Shown piece by piece: positions 24,734 through 32,820 of a DNA stretch of 33,014 bases (position 1 is the stretch's first letter; each line of letters begins with the position of its first letter). Position numbers and translations under genes: made by a program. The stretch is taken from the NCBI GenBank assembly GCA_023431285.1, contig JAEYXN010000094.1, positions 1 to 33,014 on the forward strand, written 5' to 3'. This DNA comes from Bacteroidota bacterium. Its GTDB lineage: Bacteria; Bacteroidota; Bacteroidia; Cytophagales; Cyclobacteriaceae. Under the pieces are notes generated by a model. That model ran no database searches. It had not been told where the DNA came from and saw only the letters and a program-made list of their open reading frames with translations.

Positions 24734-25585
24734 ATGAACCAGAAGAACGATCTAGATCAACTTAAAAAAATTGCAAGCCAGGTTCGCCGCGATATAGTAA
24801 GAATGGTACACGCCTGCCAGTCAGGCCACCCAGGCGGCTCACTCGGCTGCGCGGATTTCCTTGTCGCGCTGTATTTCCGTTTTATGAAGCACGATCCAAA
24901 GTTTAACATGGACGGACAAGGCGAAGATCTTTTCTTCCTTTCCAACGGACACATTTCTCCGGTCTGGTATTCGACACTCGCGAGAGCAGGGTATTTTGAA
25001 CCAAAGGAACTCTCTACGTTCCGCCTCCTCAATTCACGTCTCCAGGGCCACCCCGCAACACACGAGCACCTTCCCGGTGTGCGTATAGCCTCTGGGTCGC
25101 TTGGACAAGGATTGTCTGTAGCCCTCGGCGCTGCGCAAGCTAAGAAACTCAATAAGGACAACAGCTTTGTATATGTCCTCATGGGTGATGGAGAACAACA
25201 GGAAGGCCAGGTTTGGGAAGCCGCCATGTACGCGGGTCACAACAAAATGGATAACGTAATCGCTACCATCGACTATAACGGTCAACAAATCGATGGCCCA
25301 GTTGATAAAATCCTGTCATTGCTGGATCTCAAAGCAAAATGGGAAGCATTCGGTTGGACTGTTCAGACATTTGATGGCAATAAGATGGAAGACGTTGTCG
25401 CAGGATTGGAAAACGCGCAGAAGCTTGCACGCCAGGGCAAACCAGTGATGAACCTGATGAAGACTGAGATGGGTTACGGTGTTGATTATATGATGGGATC
25501 TCATAAGTGGCACGGCGTGGCACCAAATGATGACGAGCTCGCAAAAGCACTCGCCCAACTGGAAGAAACGGTTGGCGATTATTAA
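24734..25585 (+). CDS. Transketolase, N-terminal subunit (split form)
   Basis: The thiamine-pyrophosphate-binding half of a two-subunit transketolase, which moves two-carbon units between pentose and other sugar phosphates. I start at the ATG at 24734 (MNQKNDLDQLKKIASQVRR). The open frame continues upstream to 24464, but those residues lie in the promoter region and overlap the divergent MFS gene. In the 283 residues, CQSGHPGGSLG, SNGHISPVWY, SGSLGQGLSVALG and the TPP/Mg motif MGDGEQQEGQVWEA (Gly151-Asp152-Gly153) ending at IDYNGQQ are all intact. The family's C-terminal half is encoded 1.9 kb downstream, after a strong terminator and an unrelated gene. TATATTCG at 24708-24715 may be the -7 element. 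Confidence 0.94.
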   Translation: MNQKNDLDQLKKIASQVRRDIVRMVHACQSGHPGGSLGCADFLVALYFRFMKHDPKFNMDGQGEDLFFLSNGHISPVWYSTLARAGYFEPKELSTFRLLNSRLQGHPATHEHLPGVRIASGSLGQGLSVALGAAQAKKLNKDNSFVYVLMGDGEQQEGQVWEAAMYAGHNKMDNVIATIDYNGQQIDGPVDKILSLLDLKAKWEAFGWTVQTFDGNKMEDVVAGLENAQKLARQGKPVMNLMKTEMGYGVDYMMGSHKWHGVAPNDDELAKALAQLEETVGDY

Positions 25586-25604
25586 TAAAAAGCCTTAGAT
25601 TTAC

Positions 25605-25631
25605 AATGCCGGTTCACCCGGCATTTTTTTT
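25605..25631 (+). terminator. Rho-independent terminator after transketolase N subunit
   Basis: AATGCCGG (25605-25612), a 5-base loop, and CCGGCATT (25618-25625) form a perfect 8-bp GC-rich stem, and the run of T continues to 25631. It lies 20 bases past the stop and should end transcription before the VWA gene. Confidence 0.88.
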
Positions 25632-25676
25632 GCAATAGCGGCTATACCTTCGCTTCAGTCGCGACGTTGATTCTTT

Positions 25677-27056
25677 ATGCAAAGAACCATTTCATACTTC
25701 TTGCTAATCGCTGTTATGCTGATATCACTTCAGCTCACAGCACAGAACCGTCCTCAGAAGGTTGCCGAAAAAACCCGGCTTCTGTTTCTGCTGGATGGCA
25801 GCGGAAGCATGCTTGAAAAATGGGGCGCCCCAAATGAAACAAAGCTATCCATTGCAAGAAGTATCCTCTCTCGCATAGTGGATTCTCTTCGTCGTGATTC
25901 AAAGATTGATCTTGCTTTAAGAGTATATGGCCATCAATATCCTCCCGGACAAAATAATTGCAAGGACACCAAACTTGAAGTGCCCTTTGGCCCGAAGAAT
26001 CACTCTCTCATCATAGAGAAGATCAATCAGATAAAACCCAAGGGAGTCACTCCCATCTCTTATGCCATTCAACAGGCTGCGGATGATTTCCCAACGCAAC
26101 CCGGATACCGGAATATCTTGATACTCATCACCGACGGGATTGAGTCTTGCGGAGGCGATCCTTGTGCTACCTCTCAGGCGCTCCAGAAAAAGGGTGTCTT
26201 CCTCCAGCCTTACATCATCGGACTTGGAATGGCTGCAGAGAAGTCCCTTGAGTGCGCCGGCACGTACATGAATGCTGATACGCCAGGAAGTTTTTATGAG
26301 ATCCTCAACTACGCCATTGAACGCTCTTTCGCAAGTACAACTGTCAGCGTGCATCTCATGGGCCCGCAGCAAAGACGCGAAACCAATATCAACGTTTCCT
26401 TTGTGAACACTGCGACAGGGATGCCTCAGAATGAATTTGTCAACTACCTGAATTCAGCCGGGTTACCCGACTCCGTGCAGGTGGACCCCCTCATCAGATA
26501 TGACCTTGTAGTGAGTACCCTTCCTCCTATTGTAAAGAGAGCGGTTAATATTGTTCAGGGTAAACATACAACGATAACCATCCCCGTCACGCAGGGAGAT
26601 CTCACCATCAACCAGGACGGCGGTGTCGACAGAAGTATTCAGGCCATCGTCAGGGAGAAGGGAAAGAAAGAAGTACTGCACGTACAGGGAATCACGCAGA
26701 AGGTACGATACCTTACCGGCTCGTACGAAGTGGAGACGCTTACCCTTCCTCGAAGGGTTTATACGGTAGACCTGAAGCCGGACAAAACATTTAACCTTAC
26801 CATTCCTTCGTATGGGACGGTGAACTTTAACACGATCACAACGGGGTATGGTGCTTTGTATGAGGTGAAACCCGACGGATCACAGGAATGGGTATGCTCT
26901 CTCGACAGCCAGAAACCGACTCTCTCTTTAAGTCTCCTTCCCGGGCAGTACAAAGCGGTATTCCGGGTAAAGAACAGTCCTGGCAGTAAGTACACAGCCT
27001 TCAAGACATTTACAGTCCAGTCAGGCAGGACACACACCGTCGAGGTGTTCAGATAA
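25677..27056 (+). CDS. Exported VWA-domain protein
   Basis: A 459-residue periplasmic or surface protein. The signal peptide covers about residues 1-22 (ending QLTAQ). A von Willebrand A domain spans about 33-225, with an intact metal-ion site: LLDGSGSM (Asp40, Ser42, Ser44), the GVTPIS threonine and LITDGIES. CGGDPCATSQ and GLGMAAEKSLECAGTY contribute cysteines that could form disulfides. The C-terminal 230 residues are beta-rich, with repeated LVVSTLPPIVKRAVNIV- and TVDLKPDKTFNLTIP-like strands suggestive of two or three carboxypeptidase-regulatory or Ig-like modules. Ligand unknown. It sits between the transketolase halves but is insulated from the first by a terminator, so a link to sugar metabolism is not implied. 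Confidence 0.88.
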   Translation: MQRTISYFLLIAVMLISLQLTAQNRPQKVAEKTRLLFLLDGSGSMLEKWGAPNETKLSIARSILSRIVDSLRRDSKIDLALRVYGHQYPPGQNNCKDTKLEVPFGPKNHSLIIEKINQIKPKGVTPISYAIQQAADDFPTQPGYRNILILITDGIESCGGDPCATSQALQKKGVFLQPYIIGLGMAAEKSLECAGTYMNADTPGSFYEILNYAIERSFASTTVSVHLMGPQQRRETNINVSFVNTATGMPQNEFVNYLNSAGLPDSVQVDPLIRYDLVVSTLPPIVKRAVNIVQGKHTTITIPVTQGDLTINQDGGVDRSIQAIVREKGKKEVLHVQGITQKVRYLTGSYEVETLTLPRRVYTVDLKPDKTFNLTIPSYGTVNFNTITTGYGALYEVKPDGSQEWVCSLDSQKPTLSLSLLPGQYKAVFRVKNSPGSKYTAFKTFTVQSGRTHTVEVFR

Positions 27057-27490
27057 CATTACAGAGAATGGGTGGAAGATTTCCCGGGACAGATTTCTGT
27101 CTGTTGACGGGACGGCTCCTTTGCATGCGCACAGGCCTTTGCACTATCCTGATCTTGCGCGATCAGAAACCAGGGGAGAATCGCAATCAGCAACCCGACC
27201 AGGAACCAGATAAGCATCCTTCGGTTCTGTCTTTCATCGATGCGGTACACAGGCTCATCCATGGTCAGGTTGGTTTCCCCTTTCAACGGGCCGGATAGCC
27301 GCGGGTTTTGTGTGCGGGAGGGTAAGGCTGATATTTAACATTCCTATAACACACGTTGACGATTGAAACCGAACAATTGTTAACCTCCAACAGACTGCTC
27401 AACGAATGCGTTTGGAATTTTCTGGTTTAAAAAAGTTTTACGACTTTCGCGCACACACAACACAACTGACTAAGAAGTCGAACCACACTA
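27057..27490. other. Region before transketolase C subunit; one possible small ORF
   Basis: The first 230 bases carry a short minus-strand ORF (listed separately). The remaining 200 bases (27287-27490) are AT-rich near 27420-27440 and should contain the promoter of the transketolase C subunit. A TTTG at 27411 is seen, but no -7 element is correctly spaced from it. No RNA gene or hairpin with a T-run was found. Confidence 0.35.
27059..27262 (-). CDS. Possible small single-pass membrane protein
   Basis: A 67-residue ORF from the ATG at 27260-27262. The frame opens at a TTG at 27286, but the ATG follows a purine-rich AAGGGG about 15 bases upstream. It has a charged N-terminus (MDEPVYRIDERQNRR), one strong hydrophobic helix (MLIWFLVGLLIAILPWFLIA) and a polar tail containing two cysteines. 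Positive charges before the helix predict the N-terminus in the cytoplasm and the tail outside. No family is recognised. It converges on the VWA gene with 2 bases between stops and lies in the gap between the transketolase halves. It could be a chance ORF, but the clean topology argues for a real gene. Confidence 0.45.
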   Translation of the reverse strand: MDEPVYRIDERQNRRMLIWFLVGLLIAILPWFLIAQDQDSAKACAHAKEPSRQQTEICPGKSSTHSL

Positions 27491-28444
27491 ATGACTAAAT
27501 TCACATTCACCGAGAAGAAGGACACCCGCTCTGGATTTGGTGTCGGGTTGCATGAGCTTGGAAAAAAGAACTCCAATGTAGTAGCTCTTTGCGCTGACCT
27601 CACTGGCTCCCTTAAGATGGACGCTTTCAAGAAGGACTTCCCTGAAAGATTTTTCCAGATCGGTATTGCCGAAGCCAATATGATGGGACTCGCTGCCGGG
27701 ATGACTATCGGTGGCAAGATTCCGTTCACAGGTACTTTTGCCAACTTCTCCACGGGTCGCGTGTATGATCAGATCCGCCAGTCCATCGCCTACTCGCATA
27801 AGAATGTAAAGATATGTGCTTCTCACGCCGGACTTACACTCGGTGAAGACGGAGCAACACACCAGATCCTTGAAGATATTGGTATGATGAAGATGCTGCC
27901 AGGTATGACAGTGATCGTTCCTTGCGATTACAACCAGACCAAAGAAGCAACGATCGCTCTGGGAGATCATGAAGGTCCTGCTTACCTGAGATTCGGACGT
28001 CCAAGCTGGCCAATCTTCACCACTGGTCGCCCTTTCAAAATAGGCAAGGCCGATAAGATGATCGAAGGAAAAGATGTTACTATCATCGCCTGCGGTCACC
28101 TCGTGTGGAATGCCGTTGAAGCTGAGGCAATCCTTGCGGAAAAAGGAATCAGTGTAGAACTGATCAACATGCATACAATCAAGCCTCTCGATGTAGACGC
28201 TATTCTTGAGTCTGCAGCTAAGACGGGATGTGTTGTTACTTGCGAAGAACATCAGATCAATGGTGGCCTCGGGGAAAGCGTAGCAGGCGTACTGTCAAGG
28301 GTTAAACCAACTCCAATCGAGATGGTAGCTGTTAACGACTCCTTTGGCGAAAGCGGAACTCCAACACAACTGATGAAAAAATACGGACTTGGTCCGGAGA
28401 ACATTGTTGCCGCGGTTGAAAAGGTTATCAAGAGAAAATCATAA
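27491..28444 (+). CDS. Transketolase, C-terminal subunit (split form)
   Basis: The pyrimidine-binding and C-terminal domains of the two-subunit transketolase, 317 residues. QIGIAEANMMGLAAG carries Glu61, which activates the thiamine aminopyrimidine. FANFSTGRVYDQIRQSIAYSHKNVK, ASHAGLTLGEDGATHQ and PAYLRFGRPSWP follow in family order. The C-terminal domain has DVTIIACGHLVWNAVEAE and TCEEHQINGGLGESVAG. It must pair with the product of 24734-25585 to be active. The gene has its own upstream region and is followed by a long perfect hairpin. A pyruvate-dehydrogenase beta or DXS-like assignment is excluded by the matching N half and the subunit length. Confidence 0.94.
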   Translation: MTKFTFTEKKDTRSGFGVGLHELGKKNSNVVALCADLTGSLKMDAFKKDFPERFFQIGIAEANMMGLAAGMTIGGKIPFTGTFANFSTGRVYDQIRQSIAYSHKNVKICASHAGLTLGEDGATHQILEDIGMMKMLPGMTVIVPCDYNQTKEATIALGDHEGPAYLRFGRPSWPIFTTGRPFKIGKADKMIEGKDVTIIACGHLVWNAVEAEAILAEKGISVELINMHTIKPLDVDAILESAAKTGCVVTCEEHQINGGLGESVAGVLSRVKPTPIEMVAVNDSFGESGTPTQLMKKYGLGPENIVAAVEKVIKRKS

Positions 28445-28445
28445 T

Positions 28446-28514
28446 TGGCAGAAGTCTCTTCGTTTGTTCTTCCAATCCTGAGGAAGAACAAACGAAGAGA
28501 AACCTGCTCTGCCA
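28446..28514 (+). repeat. Long two-part hairpin after transketolase C subunit
   Basis: A perfect 19-bp stem (28455-28473 with 28482-28500, 8-base loop) is enclosed by a second 7-bp stem, TGGCAGA (28446-28452) with TCTGCCA (28508-28514). It begins 2 bases past the transketolase stop. No T-run follows, so it may be an mRNA 3'-end stabiliser, a Rho-type end or the remnant of a palindromic repeat, rather than a simple intrinsic terminator. The following bases to 28741 show no gene. Confidence 0.7.
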
Positions 28515-28741
28515 TCTAACATCGCGAACTGCATTTCCATTAAGCCTTCTCCCCTTAAGCGGCCCGGTAGGAGAAAACTCATTCGTTGCCCGACTCATCT
28601 TCAGCAAGCTTCCTTTAACGCCGCTCCCTCCCCGCCTTCCAACGACTGTTGGGGAATTCAGCCGGGTTGGAATTGACATTCCATACTTACAAACTCACCT
28701 TCGCGTTTCTTTGTAAATTGGCTACTACAACCATCTGTTAA

Positions 28742-29194
28742 ATGCAATTCTTCCGTATTGCGTCCATCCTTCTTATTGTTATCGGCATCAGTCATTTGAC
28801 AGGACACTTTCTGATCATTCCTTACCTCCAGCTGCAACATGGAATGACGTCGGTCCTACCCTCTAATGAAGTAGAAACAGAGTTGCTGCGCCTCATGAAT
28901 CACTATCACAAACACATCGGTGGTACTCCTATCTCAATGATGGACATCCAGAACGGGCTCAGTCTTGTTTATGCACTGTTCTTTCTATGGACCGGTGTTC
29001 TGAATTTGTTGTTGGCAAAAGGTCTTGTTCGAAACAAAAGGCTTCTCTCACAAATCAGCTTTCTCAATGCATTTGTATTGCTCATTGGTGCCTGGATCTC
29101 TTATGTGTACTTCTTCTGGTTGCCTCTCGTGAGTTTTATCATATCAGCTGCAGCTTTCATCATCGCACCGCTGAGAATGCGTCGCGAATTCTAG
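28742..29194 (+). CDS. Small four-helix membrane protein, function unknown
   Basis: A 150-residue inner-membrane protein. Four hydrophobic segments lie at about residues 5-30, 70-92, 104-121 and 122-142. The loop between the first two is soluble (SNEVETELLRLMNHYHKHIGGTPISMMDIQNG) and contains two histidines and Glu/Asp that could face the active side. FFRIASILLIVIGISHLTGHF at the start resembles small uncharacterised membrane proteins of the LIC_13387 sort, but I cannot place it firmly. TAAATTGG at about 28709 resembles a -7 element, so it is probably transcribed on its own. The C-terminal RMRREF is basic. Confidence 0.75.
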   Translation: MQFFRIASILLIVIGISHLTGHFLIIPYLQLQHGMTSVLPSNEVETELLRLMNHYHKHIGGTPISMMDIQNGLSLVYALFFLWTGVLNLLLAKGLVRNKRLLSQISFLNAFVLLIGAWISYVYFFWLPLVSFIISAAAFIIAPLRMRREF

Positions 29195-29338
29195 ATTGCA
29201 ATCACGGCAAGCGATTTTCAAAAAGAGACAAGTGGTATTGTCAAACCGGGAGGTTTTGCACATATTACCGCAGAGAATGAGTGTCAAATTTGTTTGCAAC
29301 GCGAATTGCTGATCTGTGAACACGAAAAATGATTTCAA

Positions 29339-29779
29339 ATGGATTTAACCTACAGACTAATCGATGATGAAACCAGCTTTGAGAAATTTCGCTCATTGCT
29401 GAAATCATCCAATCTTCCCGCTGATGATCTTAACTTCAACAAAGACTTGCTTGTCGGTTATTTCGAGGGCGATGCCCTGGTTGGAACAGGAGGCCTTGAG
29501 GTTTATGGAGAGTACGGATTGCTCAGATCGTTGTCGGTGAAACTAGGGATCCGTGGAAAGTCGGTAGGAACCAACATCACTGAATATCTTATCGATGAAG
29601 CACGTGAAAGAAAGCTCAAGGCGATCTATCTGCTCACTGAAAATGCTCACGGATTTTTTCGGAAAAGAGGCTTCATTGATATCCCGCGCGATAGTGTACC
29701 CGAACCGTTAAAGGCTTCGTCAGAATTCTCTCATGTATGCTCACCGAGCGCATCGGCGATGGTACTCGACCTTGCCTGA
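29339..29779 (+). CDS. GNAT acetyltransferase, ArsN2-like
   Basis: A 146-residue cytoplasmic N-acetyltransferase. The fold order is clear: LLVGYFEGDALVGTGGLEVYGEYGLLRSLSV (strands 2-4), an acetyl-CoA loop GIRGKSVGTNITEYLIDEARERK, AIYLLTENAHGFFRKRGF and the C-terminal IPRDSVPEPLKASSEFSHVCSPSASAMVL. The closing Pro/Ser-Glu-Phe...Cys-x-x-Ala pattern is what I recall from ArsN2, the arsenic-resistance N-acetyltransferase subgroup. The acetyl-CoA loop reads G-I-R-G-K-S-V-G instead of the usual QxxGxG/A. There is no arsR, arsC or arsB neighbour in the window, so arsenic involvement is only family-based. Another small-molecule substrate is possible. Confidence 0.8.
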   Translation: MDLTYRLIDDETSFEKFRSLLKSSNLPADDLNFNKDLLVGYFEGDALVGTGGLEVYGEYGLLRSLSVKLGIRGKSVGTNITEYLIDEARERKLKAIYLLTENAHGFFRKRGFIDIPRDSVPEPLKASSEFSHVCSPSASAMVLDLA

Positions 29780-29874
29780 GCTCCCCCTAAAGAATGTTAG
29801 TTTGTTCTCCGTAGCAGATTAACTTTTATTTCGTTTTGAGTCAATGATCCAAAAAAGCATGGGTGATTTTTATA

Positions 29875-29882
29875 TACCTTTG
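29875..29882 (+). promoter_or_regulatory. -7 promoter element of the SerB-SerA gene
   Basis: TACCTTTG matches the Bacteroidota TAnnTTTG element exactly and lies 48 bases before the ATG. No TTTG is found at the expected -33 distance, so strength is uncertain. Confidence 0.5.
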
Positions 29883-29929
29883 CACCGAATTTTTTGTCCT
29901 GTAGTCGTTAAAACTTACCACAAAAAACG

Positions 29930-31867
29930 ATGTTGGAAGCACTTACCACCCCTGAGAAAATTCAATCGTCCACTATGAAGCTCAATAAGTATTTCGTAAT
30001 CGATTTCGACAGTACTTTCACGAAAGTTGAAGCCTTTGATGTTCTCGCTGATATCTCCCTCAATGGTCATCCTGAGAAGGAAGAACGTAAGAAGAAGATC
30101 ATCGAGATCACCAACCAGGGCATGGACGGTTCTATCTCTTTGAGGGAATCACTGGAAAAAAGACTGAATCTGCTTGCACCCAGCCGTCAGCATCTCCCCG
30201 CCCTTATTATTGAGCTGAAAGGAAGCGTGTCGGAGTCGTTCAAACGTAACAAGGAATTCTTTCAAAAGTATTCCGATAACATATTCATCATTTCAAATGG
30301 CTTCCGCGAATTCATCGAGCCTATCGTCACCGAGTTTGGCATCAAACCGGAAAACATCCTGGCTAACGAATTCCGGTTCGATGATGAAGGCCGGGTCATT
30401 GGGTTCGACGAGGAAAATCCTCTCTGCGCCAATGGTGGAAAAGTCGCCCAGCTAAAGAAACTCAATCTTCCCGGCGACGTGTATGTCATCGGAGATGGTT
30501 ACACTGACTATGAGATCAAGCACGCGGGACTGGCCAATAAATTCTTTGCCTTCACAGAAAACGTCGAACGCGAAAATGTGAAAAGCAAAGCCGATCACAT
30601 TGCACCCAGTCTGGATGAATTCTTATACCTGAACAAATTGAACACCGTAATATCATATCCCAAAAACCGGATCAATGTTCTTCTGCTCGAGAATGTTCAT
30701 CCCGTAGCCGTAGAACTTCTGCGCTCCGAAGGCTTTAACGTTGAAACTTATCACGCGGCCCTTACAGAAGAGGAACTCATTCAGCGAATCAAGAACGTTT
30801 CAGTAATCGGGATCCGGTCAAAGACACAGATCACCGCAAAGGTTCTTGAACATGCCAACCGTCTCATGGCGATCGGTGCATTCTGTATCGGAACAAATCA
30901 GATCGATCTCAAGACTGCTACCCAGAAAGGTATCGCTGTCTTCAACGCTCCGTTTAGCAATACCCGGTCCGTTGTGGAGCTTGCTATCGCTGAAATGATC
31001 GTATTGATCAGGAACATCGCCGACAAATCCGCGAAGATGCACCAGGGTATCTGGGATAAATCTGCTAAAGGATCTTTCGAAGTTCGCGGAAAGAAACTGG
31101 GACTCATTGGTTATGGTAATATCGGAACCCAATTGTCTGTCATCGCGGAATCCCTTGGTATGAAAGTTCTCTACTTCGATGTGGAAGAACGATTATCCCT
31201 GGGAAATGCAATACAATGCAAGTCGATGAAAGAAGTGCTTGAACAAGCTGATGTGATTTCCCTGCACGTCGACGGTCGCGCCTCCAACGCAAACCTTATC
31301 TCAAGAGAAGAATTCTCGCTGATGAAAAAAGGTGTGATCTTCATCAACCTGAGCCGCGGCCATGTTGTTGACATTCAGGCACTGCGTGAAAACATTCTAA
31401 GCGGCAAAGTAGCAGGATGCGCCATCGATGTATTCCCTCTTGAACCTGTGAGCAACGATGAAGAGTTTGTTTCAGAGCTCAGGGGTTTACCGAACACAAT
31501 CCTGACGCCACATATCGGAGGAAGCACACTGGAAGCTCAGCAGAACATCGGACAGTTCGTGCCAGGTAAGATCATGGATTATATCAACACCGGAAGCACA
31601 TCCAACAGCGTGAACTTCCCGAACCTGACGCTGCCAACACTGCAGAACGCACATCGTCTTATCCATATTCACCGGAATGTCCCTGGCATACTGGCGCAAA
31701 TCAACAACGTACTTGCCGAAAACGGCATCAACATCGTTGGCCAGTACCTGAAGACAAACGAATCCATCGGATATGTGATTACCGATATCAACAAACAGTA
31801 CGACAAAGAAGTCATTAACAAACTAAAGGCGATAGAACACACCATCAAATTCCGTGTACTCTATTGA
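29930..31867 (+). CDS. Phosphoserine phosphatase-phosphoglycerate dehydrogenase fusion
   Basis: A 645-residue bifunctional serine-biosynthesis enzyme. Residues about 16-240 are a SerB-type HAD domain: FVIDFDSTFTKVEAFDVLADISL (nucleophile Asp25, Asp27), the IISNGFREFI serine and VIGDGYTDYEIK (metal Asp pair). Residues about 245-565 are SerA: GIRSKTQITAKVLE, the NAD loop LGLIGYGNIGTQL, SRGHVVD (catalytic Arg), FPLEP (Glu) and LTPHIGGST (His). An ACT domain (about 570-645: HRNVPGILAQINNVLAENGINIVG) likely senses serine. The two halves catalyse steps 1 and 3, and SerC (step 2) is not in the window. A second ATG (residue 16) lies just before the HAD domain, so a shorter start is possible. The arrangement occurs in other Bacteroidota, so it is a known but distinctive fusion. 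Confidence 0.92.
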   Translation: MLEALTTPEKIQSSTMKLNKYFVIDFDSTFTKVEAFDVLADISLNGHPEKEERKKKIIEITNQGMDGSISLRESLEKRLNLLAPSRQHLPALIIELKGSVSESFKRNKEFFQKYSDNIFIISNGFREFIEPIVTEFGIKPENILANEFRFDDEGRVIGFDEENPLCANGGKVAQLKKLNLPGDVYVIGDGYTDYEIKHAGLANKFFAFTENVERENVKSKADHIAPSLDEFLYLNKLNTVISYPKNRINVLLLENVHPVAVELLRSEGFNVETYHAALTEEELIQRIKNVSVIGIRSKTQITAKVLEHANRLMAIGAFCIGTNQIDLKTATQKGIAVFNAPFSNTRSVVELAIAEMIVLIRNIADKSAKMHQGIWDKSAKGSFEVRGKKLGLIGYGNIGTQLSVIAESLGMKVLYFDVEERLSLGNAIQCKSMKEVLEQADVISLHVDGRASNANLISREEFSLMKKGVIFINLSRGHVVDIQALRENILSGKVAGCAIDVFPLEPVSNDEEFVSELRGLPNTILTPHIGGSTLEAQQNIGQFVPGKIMDYINTGSTSNSVNFPNLTLPTLQNAHRLIHIHRNVPGILAQINNVLAENGINIVGQYLKTNESIGYVITDINKQYDKEVINKLKAIEHTIKFRVLY

Positions 31868-31888
31868 TCCCGGAAACGCAAAAGAAAA

Positions 31889-31921
31889 GAGGCCCGCGAC
31901 GATCGTGGGCCTCCTGCTTTT
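31889..31921 (+). terminator. Rho-independent terminator after the SerB-SerA gene
   Basis: An 11-bp stem (left arm 31889-31899, right arm 31903-31913, one G-U pair, 3-base loop) built on GAGGCCC/GGGCCTC is followed by CTGCTTTT. It is 21 bases past the stop. A-rich sequence before it could also serve the other strand. Confidence 0.8.
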
Positions 31922-31989
31922 AATCCGGTTAAGCCCGCAAAGAAACAAGCCTCTTGCTTGACATTAGCCGTTCTTGTACATTGAGGAAA

Positions 31990-32820
31990 ATGGAACGCGG
32001 GAAACGGACTGAACTCACAGGCTTTCGTCTCAGGATGTACGAAATCATCTTTGAGTCTGATACGATTGCAGGCCGGATCTTCGATGTCTCCATACTTGCT
32101 CTCATCCTTGCCAGCATCACCGTCATCATTCTCGAAAGTGTGGAATGGTTTCATGCACGGTTTTCCGCCTACCTGATCGCCATTGAGTGGTTCTTTACTA
32201 TTGTCTTTACGATTGAATACGCTGCACGACTCTGGACGGTGACAAGTCCCCGTAGGTACGCGCTTAGCTTCTTTGGAATAGTCGATCTGATTTCGATCCT
32301 TCCCTCCTACCTCGCCCTCGTGATTCCCGGCGCACAATCGTTAATGGTCATACGCAGCATTCGTTTGCTGCGGGTCTTTCGCATCCTGAAGCTCTCCAGA
32401 TTCATAGGTGAAGGCCAGTTCCTGGTGATGGCGCTAAAATCGAGCAGACACAAGATCATCATCTTCCTTTTCACTGTTCTTACAACAGTGATCATAATGG
32501 GAACGATCATGTATATGGTAGAGGGTCCCGCGAATGGTTTCACCAGCATACCAAGGAGTATCTACTGGTCGATCGTAACGATGACGACTGTAGGGTACGG
32601 CGATCTTGCTCCAAGGACGGACCTTGGTCAGTTGCTTGCTTCTATGCTCATGATCATGGGATATGGCGTCATCGCGGTGCCAACAGGGATCGTATCATCA
32701 GAGATGATCTCAATGAAAAACAAACACGAAATTTCAAATCAAAGATGTCCGCACTGCCTGAGAGAAGGTCACGACAATGATGCAATCTATTGCAAGTACT
32801 GCAGCGGGAAACTGAATTAG
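31990..32820 (+). CDS. Voltage-gated-type potassium channel with C-terminal zinc ribbon
   Basis: A 276-residue inner-membrane ion channel starting at the ATG at 31990. The frame extends upstream only to a TTG at 31954, near the terminator. The six-helix Kv layout is clear. S1-S3 span about 30-112. S4 has arginine every third residue (RSIRLLRVFRILKLSR, about 122-137). S5 is about 156-180, and the pore follows with the selectivity filter TVGYGD at 200-205 and S6 after it. The tail carries CPHC and CKYC pairs (Cys253, 256, 268, 271), a zinc-ribbon knuckle unusual for a channel. Potassium selectivity is firm from the filter. Gating by voltage is likely, and a role for the zinc domain is inference. 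It is separated from the serine gene by a terminator. Confidence 0.9.
   Translation: MERGKRTELTGFRLRMYEIIFESDTIAGRIFDVSILALILASITVIILESVEWFHARFSAYLIAIEWFFTIVFTIEYAARLWTVTSPRRYALSFFGIVDLISILPSYLALVIPGAQSLMVIRSIRLLRVFRILKLSRFIGEGQFLVMALKSSRHKIIIFLFTVLTTVIIMGTIMYMVEGPANGFTSIPRSIYWSIVTMTTVGYGDLAPRTDLGQLLASMLMIMGYGVIAVPTGIVSSEMISMKNKHEISNQRCPHCLREGHDNDAIYCKYCSGKLN

Noticed and set aside
27488..28252. A 254-codon open frame on the minus strand inside the transketolase C-subunit gene
   Set aside because: It lies wholly within a strongly recognised gene on the other strand, has no family motif, and its composition is that of a reverse-frame shadow.
28428..28679. An 83-codon minus-strand frame in the gap after the transketolase C subunit
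   Set aside because: It runs through the 19-bp palindrome, and the translation is low-complexity with Arg/Ser runs and no start signal.
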